This document shows positions 59,924-64,000 of a DNA stretch of 64,000 bases, piece by piece. A program made the translations under genes and the position numbers. Positions within the stretch are counted from its first letter, which is position 1; every line of letters starts with the position of its first letter. Under the pieces are notes generated by a model, which was not told the origin of the DNA, did not search any database, and saw only the letters and a list, made by a program, of their open reading frames with translations. This stretch comes from Oscillospiraceae bacterium (lineage in GTDB: Bacteria; Bacillota; Clostridia; Oscillospirales; Oscillospiraceae), in assembly GCA_017482385.1 (NCBI GenBank), contig JAFUNI010000023.1:186001-250000 (forward strand), given 5' to 3'.

Positions 59924-60649
59924 TCACTTTCTTTGGGGTTTCCGAGATACCGGGTCAGATCCCGGTATCCGCTCCCGCAATCTGCGGATTGCGCTTTTTA
60001 TTCGGTCTACAACAGGAAGGGTAGGGGAGCTGCTGGAGGAATAGCGGGGGAAGTCCTTAACCGGAAGATCGTCACACTCCCAGGAATCGAAGAACCGGTA
60101 ATAGAACGGCCGGAAGGTGAGCATAAACTTCTTCCTGAAGGGGTAGCCCAGCTGCAGCGGCCAGATCAGAAGCCAAAGCATTGAGGGCATACTGTAACCG
60201 TCAATGATCTGATGGGTGTTCTTATCGATGGTAACTCTCTTGAATACCTTTCTGCAGAGGGTGAAAGGACCGATACGGTACATGTACCACAGCTCATTGG
60301 CCAGGCGTCTGATTGTGACGTCCATATCTTCCCAGGACTGAGAGAACACATCTACATCACAGGAGTAGTGCCGGTGCTTTTTGAACCAGGCGATCGTGGA
60401 CTTAGGGAGCGTTTTATAAGCACGGCTATTAAACTCAATGCCGGCTTCATCCAGGGCAATGTAGGAGAATTTCTGGAACGTCCAGTCACCGAGCTTATCA
60501 AAATCACAGCTATAAGCGCCAGGAACAAGATTTTTGAAATTGATGTATGCTGCCTTGTACCGTTTCTTATTTTTCAAAGCCTTCTTGGCAAGCTTGCAGC
60601 ATAAGGTAGATTTACCGACACCGGGCGAACCGAAGAACACGCGGATCAT
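59924..60649 (-). CDS. Zot-like/pI phage assembly ATPase
   Basis: The 241-aa product starts MIRVFFGSPGVGKSTLCC (Walker A at 7-15). Walker B is YIALDEAG (about 63-70), a sensor-like VDVFSQSWEDMD and RLANELWYMYR follow, then a hydrophobic stretch MLWLLIWPLQLGY and a basic C-terminus. This is the inovirus morphogenesis ATPase that extrudes phage through the membrane. The start at 60649 overlaps the previous stop (ATGA). Confidence 0.88.
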   Translation of the reverse strand: MIRVFFGSPGVGKSTLCCKLAKKALKNKKRYKAAYINFKNLVPGAYSCDFDKLGDWTFQKFSYIALDEAGIEFNSRAYKTLPKSTIAWFKKHRHYSCDVDVFSQSWEDMDVTIRRLANELWYMYRIGPFTLCRKVFKRVTIDKNTHQIIDGYSMPSMLWLLIWPLQLGYPFRKKFMLTFRPFYYRFFDSWECDDLPVKDFPRYSSSSSPTLPVVDRIKSAIRRLRERIPGSDPVSRKPQRK

Positions 60650-60816
60650 CTGCTCACCAACTTTCCGAGAAAACGGAACACAGAGGCAACCACGATACAG
60701 AGGATCACTGCAGCAACGAAGTACTCGAGCATTGCAGCATAATCCCAACTACCGTCCGGGAGCTGCAGCTCCGGAGCGCCTAAAATCTCACGCAGAGATT
60801 GAATCACAGTTTGCAT
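60646..60816 (-). CDS. Small phage membrane protein, 56 aa
   Basis: It starts MQTVIQSLREILGAPELQLPDGSWDYAAMLEYF, followed by one helix (VAAVILCIVVASVF) and basic RFLGKLVSR. The amphipathic N-terminus plus helix plus basic end is the minor or major coat protein layout. It overlaps zot by 4 nt. It may correspond to a minor coat (pVI-like) protein. Confidence 0.7.
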   Translation of the reverse strand: MQTVIQSLREILGAPELQLPDGSWDYAAMLEYFVAAVILCIVVASVFRFLGKLVSR

Positions 60817-60820
60817 ATTT

Positions 60821-60892
60821 TTACTCCTTTACGAATAATCCAATGATGAGCACGAGCAGGATCGCCAACAACGTAACTGTATTAAAATCCAT
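60821..60892 (-). CDS. Tiny phage membrane protein, 23 aa
   Basis: MDFNTVTLLAILLVLIIGLFVKE is a single helix with a charged end. GGAGG 5 nt upstream and packing between coupled genes support translation. It is comparable in size to pVII/pIX of filamentous phages (about 30 aa). Confidence 0.6.
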   Translation of the reverse strand: MDFNTVTLLAILLVLIIGLFVKE

Positions 60893-60894
60893 AA

Positions 60895-61002
60895 TTACCT
60901 CCAGAGCAGACGAAAGAGCAGACCAAAAACGAACATCAGAAGAAAGACATAAGTCAAATAGCCTCCGGTAAAAAAAACCGGCAGGGAAGGGAGAATGATC
61001 AT
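60895..61002 (-). CDS. Tiny phage membrane protein, 35 aa
   Basis: MIILPSLPVFFTGGYLTYVFLLMFVFGLLFRLLWR has one helix and basic C-terminal residues, a pVII/pIX-like layout. Its start overlaps the previous stop (ATGA), with AAGGAG upstream. Confidence 0.65.
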   Translation of the reverse strand: MIILPSLPVFFTGGYLTYVFLLMFVFGLLFRLLWR

Positions 61003-61169
61003 GTTTTAGCTCCTTTCCAGAAATAGGACACAGCAAAGCCAATCACGAGGAATGCAAACACCAGGCTAAAATAGGAAACCTTATAGCCGGCAATTTCAAG
61101 AGGACGTTCAGCAAAGAGATCTATGATGTCCTGCCAATAATTTTTCATCAAAACAAAAAATTGAAACAT
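60999..61169 (-). CDS. Small phage membrane protein, 56 aa
   Basis: It starts MFQFFVLMKNYWQDIIDLFAERPLEIAGY, with helix VSYFSLVFAFLVIGFAVSYFW and the end KGAKT. It is an amphipathic region followed by one helix and a basic tail, the coat-protein layout. The stop overlaps the next start. An internal ATG at 61148 is a less likely start. Confidence 0.68.
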   Translation of the reverse strand: MFQFFVLMKNYWQDIIDLFAERPLEIAGYKVSYFSLVFAFLVIGFAVSYFWKGAKT

Positions 61170-61179
61170 AAGAAAGACC

Positions 61180-61380
61180 TCACTTTAAGAGTAAGAATCG
61201 AATGAGATACACAGCAAGAAAAATTACCACCGAAGAAGCCAGGACTGTAGGAAGATAGGCAATGAAAAGGCCAATAAACTCAGTAGAGATATTTACCATG
61301 GAAAGGGCAGTGGCCATTGTATCATAGAAATCCTGGATACCGTCCCAGGTTGATTCGAGAATTTCAACAATCCTATTCAT
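61180..61380 (-). CDS. Small phage membrane protein, 66 aa
   Basis: MNRIVEILESTWDGIQDFYDTMATALSMVNISTEF precedes a long helix (IGLFIAYLPTVLASSVVIFLAVYLIRFLLL) and a terminal Lys. It starts within the stop codon of the pIII-like gene (TAATG). A pVI-like minor coat or scaffold role would suit its place next to the adhesin. Confidence 0.72.
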   Translation of the reverse strand: MNRIVEILESTWDGIQDFYDTMATALSMVNISTEFIGLFIAYLPTVLASSVVIFLAVYLIRFLLLK

Positions 61381-63320
61381 TATGCAGCATTACTCCTTTG
61401 CATACGATATTGGGCACGAACTTGTGCAGCTTCTTCACGCCGACGAGTCCAAAGGTTAAAACTCTGAGCATATAACGTCATGCCCAAGAGCGTAGCGATC
61501 AGACCGACAGAGCAGGAAGTGATGATCAGCTTATAGAAGAAGGAAATGCCGGCAAATTCTTCAAAGATCAGAGCTGCAACACGAAAGCCTTCTAATTCAT
61601 CCTCGAGGAAGGTATAAACATTGCCGATATAATTTTCACCCTGCTGGAAGCCGTTATTGATATAGGGGATCAGAGGGATCATCTGCTTATCAGCTTCATC
61701 CTGGGAATCATCGTCACCGATACCAGGATCAGCAGTAGTCGTGCCGGCAATGGTCTGAACGGCAGTTTTAATATCAGTTAACTGAGTTGTCAAAGATTTA
61801 TCAAGGGAAGAAAACAAATCAGTGATTCGAAGTTTAAGAAAAGAAAATTCATTCGTAAGAGCCGCACGCAAAGCTCCAATAGAAGTATCAAGACCGTACA
61901 AAACCTGATCATTTATTGAATCCAAAGAAGTCTGAACTGACCCAAAAGAAGATAGTATAGACTCTAACGAAGGATAAATAACGTCCCAATTAAACTGATC
62001 TAAATAGATAAGAGGCTCAGACAAGATAGCCTCGGATTCTATAATTTGATCAATAACAGGCTGAAAATCAGCAGTCATATCGACCTCCAAAGATTCTATT
62101 GCCGTATACAGAGAATTTAAGGAATCATTTAGGGTCATCTCGGTAGAAAGAATTTGATCAATCACAGGCTGGAAATCCAAGTCAACATTCACTTCGAGCT
62201 CATCAAGCGCAACCAAGGTATCAGAAAAGCCGGCACTTAATTCATCACGAATGAGCTGATTTTCACCGACAAGATCAGCTAAATAGGAAGATTCCTGGCC
62301 AAGCTTATCACTAATGCTTATAAGCAATTGAGATTGCGTTTCATAAAAATTAGTAAGTGATTGAGAGATCTGATCAGGAAGATCCTGGACTGCAGTTAAA
62401 ATCAAACTGTCATATTGCGTAATCGTTTCCCGGAGACTTACAAAATCGGCAGAGAGATCCGAAAGAGTAATGTTCTGAATAGATGTATTAAGGGTATCCA
62501 GCTTATCCAAAGTTTCATTACCGAAGGAAGCATAAGATGACTTCAGCTGAGTAAGATCAGTATGTAAAGTGGAAGACAATGTATCAATAGAGGTCTCAAG
62601 AGAACCAAGCTTTGAAACAAGAGTATCGCGCGCAATCAAAATCGTAGAGTTAAGAGCGGAAATTTGAGAAGTAAAAGTAGACTCGAGAGAAGCAAAAGCA
62701 TCTTGAATCGCCTCGAGATTTGTTGTACGCAAAAACAATTCAAGGCCATTAAGATCCTTCTTCAGCTGCCAAACAATCTGATTACCAGCAAGGATATTTT
62801 GGTTAACTTCCGTCAAATCGGCAAAACCTTTGAAGTTAAGACGATCAGCTGTGATCTGCTCAGCATCCATCCAAACGGATTCGGGAGGAGCATAAATAAC
62901 AACATCTTCTGTAGGCTCAGACAAAGTAAGACCGGTCTTTGTCTTATAGGCAGCAGCAACAGAAGAAAGAAAAGCCTTAGTAAGCACTACCTGGCCTGCA
63001 GAAAGCTCACCTTCGGCATAGGAGTCATACGTAGCTTTGTGGTAAGCATCACCAGAAAAAAAGGATCCAATCTCAAGCACACCTTGGGCAGTTTGTAATA
63101 ATTCAGCGGAAAAAACCTTATTCCAAACAGAAGCAAGAGCGGAAGCAATAACTTTAGAGCCTTCCTGGATTCCTTCAACGACGATATCACCAATAACGAT
63201 ATATGCTGAGGAATATGCTGGATCCGGAACAACTGCAGCATAAGCACGAACAGGGGAGAGGCAGAAAACGATCAAAGCCAGGCAAAGAAAAAAAGATATA
63301 TAACGATGAATTTTATTCAT
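61380..63320 (-). CDS. pIII-like adsorption / minor coat protein
   Basis: The 646-aa product has a signal peptide (MNKIHRYISFFLCLALIVFCLSPVRAYA), then an N-terminal domain to about residue 190. A long coiled-coil region follows, made of Ser/Leu/Asp-rich heptads with a twice-repeated DFQPVIDQI. A linker (TTTADPGIGDDDSQDEADK) leads to a C-terminal membrane helix (KLIITSCSVGLIATLLGMTLY) with a basic tail. Exported, stalk-like and C-terminally anchored is the inovirus pIII plan. Host receptor unknown. AGGTGG lies 7 nt before the ATG. Confidence 0.8.
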   Translation of the reverse strand: MNKIHRYISFFLCLALIVFCLSPVRAYAAVVPDPAYSSAYIVIGDIVVEGIQEGSKVIASALASVWNKVFSAELLQTAQGVLEIGSFFSGDAYHKATYDSYAEGELSAGQVVLTKAFLSSVAAAYKTKTGLTLSEPTEDVVIYAPPESVWMDAEQITADRLNFKGFADLTEVNQNILAGNQIVWQLKKDLNGLELFLRTTNLEAIQDAFASLESTFTSQISALNSTILIARDTLVSKLGSLETSIDTLSSTLHTDLTQLKSSYASFGNETLDKLDTLNTSIQNITLSDLSADFVSLRETITQYDSLILTAVQDLPDQISQSLTNFYETQSQLLISISDKLGQESSYLADLVGENQLIRDELSAGFSDTLVALDELEVNVDLDFQPVIDQILSTEMTLNDSLNSLYTAIESLEVDMTADFQPVIDQIIESEAILSEPLIYLDQFNWDVIYPSLESILSSFGSVQTSLDSINDQVLYGLDTSIGALRAALTNEFSFLKLRITDLFSSLDKSLTTQLTDIKTAVQTIAGTTTADPGIGDDDSQDEADKQMIPLIPYINNGFQQGENYIGNVYTFLEDELEGFRVAALIFEEFAGISFFYKLIITSCSVGLIATLLGMTLYAQSFNLWTRRREEAAQVRAQYRMQRSNAA

Positions 63321-63333
63321 AGAAACACCACCT

Positions 63334-63365
63334 AAAAAAGCCCTCCAGCAGGGGCGCTGGAGGGC
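63334..63365 (-). terminator. Strong terminator after major coat gene
   Basis: GCCCTCCAGC (63340-63349) pairs with GCTGGAGGGC (63356-63365), 10 bp GC-rich; T6 follows on the minus strand. A terminator directly after the major coat gene is a classic filamentous phage feature that limits expression of downstream genes. Confidence 0.92.
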
Positions 63366-63381
63366 AAAATGGAGCAGGAGA

Positions 63382-63564
63382 TTACAGGCGAATCAGTCTG
63401 CCCAGCAGGCCAACAGCAAAGCCAGCGATAGGCATACCGAAGACCATAATCATAGCCAGAGGATGCTCGATAACAAAATCAAAAACATCGCCCATCCAGG
63501 TAATGCTCTGACCGAAGAAAGTGCCAACAGCATTCAAAGCAGTTTCCATAGCAGTAGCTTCCAT
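63382..63564 (-). CDS. Major coat protein candidate (pVIII-like)
   Basis: The 60-aa product starts MEATAMETALNAVGTFFGQSITWMGDVFDFVIEHP. A hydrophobic segment, LAMIMVFGMPIAGFAVGLLG, and the basic C-terminus RLIRL follow. Acidic amphipathic head, membrane core and basic tail is the coat design that packs around ssDNA. AAGGAG sits 8 nt before the ATG at 63564. It is placed before the strong terminator. Confidence 0.8.
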   Translation of the reverse strand: MEATAMETALNAVGTFFGQSITWMGDVFDFVIEHPLAMIMVFGMPIAGFAVGLLGRLIRL

Positions 63565-63626
63565 AACAGGAACTCCTTTCAAAGAATAATATCATCAGGC
63601 GTGGCCATCGCCGGACAAACAGAAAG

Positions 63627-63693
63627 AGGCGGGGGCAGGACTCGAACCTGCATAACCAGGAGAGTGGTTGTCTTACCATTAAACGACCCCTAA
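63627..63693 (-). other. tRNA-like element with shortened anticodon arm
   Basis: The D-arm (GTTT AATGGTA AGAC) and T-arm (GCAGG TTCGAGT CCTGC) are intact. The 3' acceptor half CCCCGCC and discriminator T follow. The 5' acceptor half is TTAGGGG, so only four pairs form. Only 18 nt lie between the D- and T-stems (22-23 expected), leaving an AACC/GGTT stem with an 8-nt loop. CCA is not encoded. It resembles a degenerate tRNA-Gly or -Glu and is on the same strand as the late operon. Confidence 0.6.
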
Positions 63694-63713
63694 GACAAGA
63701 GGGAGAAAGTAAA

Positions 63714-63956
63714 TCACTTTTTTAGAAACTCACTGAAATGAGCACGAATCATATCAAAAGTTTTTTCTCGATCAATAAAATGAAGACAAGGCTCATCATA
63801 AGAAAATCTCAGCTTACGAAAACGATCATATTCAAAAGCAGAAATATGAAGCATAAGAACAGAAGGGGAGTTGAAACGGCAAAAATGACCATCATGACAA
63901 TGATAGTAAAAAAGACACTTAGAGCAACATCTGCGAAGATAACCGTTTGAAGCCAT
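63714..63956 (-). CDS. Small Cys-rich phage protein
   Basis: The 80-aa product, MASNGYLRRCCSKCLFYYHCHDGHFCRF, has five Cys and two His packed in about 18 residues, which could bind zinc. The C-terminal half is DREKTFDMIRAHFSEFLKK. GGAGG 5 nt upstream fixes the start at 63956. It is first in the late operon as far as the window shows. Unrecognised; a regulator is possible. Confidence 0.65.
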   Translation of the reverse strand: MASNGYLRRCCSKCLFYYHCHDGHFCRFNSPSVLMLHISAFEYDRFRKLRFSYDEPCLHFIDREKTFDMIRAHFSEFLKK

Positions 63957-63975
63957 AACTACCTCCATAAAAAAA

Positions 63976-63990
63976 CAACGCAACAAAATA
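63976..63990. repeat. Right terminal direct repeat of prophage
   Basis: CAACGCAACAAAATA, identical to 56296-56310. CAACAAAA is followed 6 nt later by TTTTGT at the window edge, so the same inverted-repeat core may continue beyond it. Confidence 0.6.
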
Positions 63991-64000
63991 AAAATTTTGT

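Larger units (their letters stand above)
56296..63990 (-). mobile_element. Inovirus-like (filamentous phage) prophage, about 7.7 kb
   Basis: The element lies between two exact copies of CAACGCAACAAAATA. The gene set is an HUH Rep, a candidate ssDNA-binding protein, an RHH repressor candidate, a Zot/pI ATPase, five tiny membrane proteins, a long pIII-like adhesin with signal peptide and C-terminal anchor, a 60-aa coat candidate and a terminator after the coat gene. Order and size match filamentous phages. Secretin and integrase are absent. All genes but two are on the minus strand. Typing as Inoviridae rests on Zot plus the coat gene layout. Confidence 0.85.

Noticed and set aside
59531-60184. 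217-codon plus-strand frame opposite the Zot gene end and the 81-aa gene
   Set aside because: It runs through a strong terminator hairpin and lies antisense to the Walker-motif gene; the composition looks random.
63463-63693. 76-codon plus-strand frame ending at the tRNA-like element
   Set aside because: The GGGRTRTC segment is the translated antisense of a tRNA T-arm, and the frame is antisense to the coat gene.
63627-63693. Functional tRNA-Gly or tRNA-Glu gene
   Set aside because: The acceptor stem has three mismatches, the anticodon arm is too short and CCA is not encoded; reported instead as a tRNA-like element.

Overview
The window looks like chromosome of a spore-forming, low-to-mid GC Clostridia member, most likely an Oscillospiraceae/Ruminococcaceae-type gut anaerobe. 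The evidence is Gram-positive style Shine-Dalgarno sites (GGAGG), sigma-A promoters, a complete spoIIA operon (spoIIAA, spoIIAB, sigF), yunB, ylbJ-like, yqfC and yqfD, ABC-F and RNase M5 genes, and the yqfC-yqfD-phoH-ybeY-era-yqzL-recO order of Firmicutes. The genus assignment is inference.

Layout. 1-5.8 kb: end of comEC, then holA, rnmV, an ABC-F ATPase, an Mrp-type ATPase and a histidine phosphatase. 5.8-15.2 kb, mostly minus strand: a CofE-family protein, a membrane protein, rplL/rplJ with an L10 leader, a PLP racemase, then rplA, rplK, nusG, secE, rpmG. A plus-strand structured RNA plus lipoprotein gene and the racemase split the usual rplKAJL block. Next come ruvX and a split TSUP transporter. 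15.3-18 kb: CapA-like and M20 genes, then a tRNA-Ala(CGC) followed by two tRNA-derived repeat units. 18-29.6 kb: a BMP/ParB-like fusion protein, a phosphoesterase, a glycerol-1-phosphate dehydrogenase, a HAD phosphatase, a ProX deacylase and a complete carbohydrate-type ABC importer. 29.7-45.7 kb: an RNA methyltransferase, spoIIA, pcrA, yunB, ligA, ylbJ-like, then the yqfC-to-recO cluster and mutS2. 45.8-56.1 kb: an HPr-like protein, uvrC, rsmD, coaD, pgcA, two membrane proteins, xerD, pfkA and a cation:proton antiporter.

56.3-64.0 kb is the most unusual part: an apparently complete filamentous phage (inovirus-like) prophage of about 7.7 kb bounded by a 15-bp direct repeat. The minus strand carries a late operon: Cys-rich protein, tRNA-like element, 60-aa major coat candidate, strong terminator, 646-aa pIII-like adhesin, five tiny membrane proteins and a Zot/pI ATPase. 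It also carries an early operon ending in an HUH replication initiator. A plus-strand ribbon-helix-helix repressor candidate sits between them, with three AGGTT-n-AACCT operators around a divergent promoter region. The element has no integrase and no secretin. The first fits host-recombinase integration (xerD lies 2.7 kb away) and the second fits a host with a single membrane.

Other non-coding items of interest are a roughly 220-nt structured RNA at 10.39-10.61 kb with its own promoter, terminator and a possible pseudoknot/antiterminator switch, and the tRNA-Ala-derived repeats at 17.66-17.94 kb. Calls were made by reading motifs and context only; no database search was possible.
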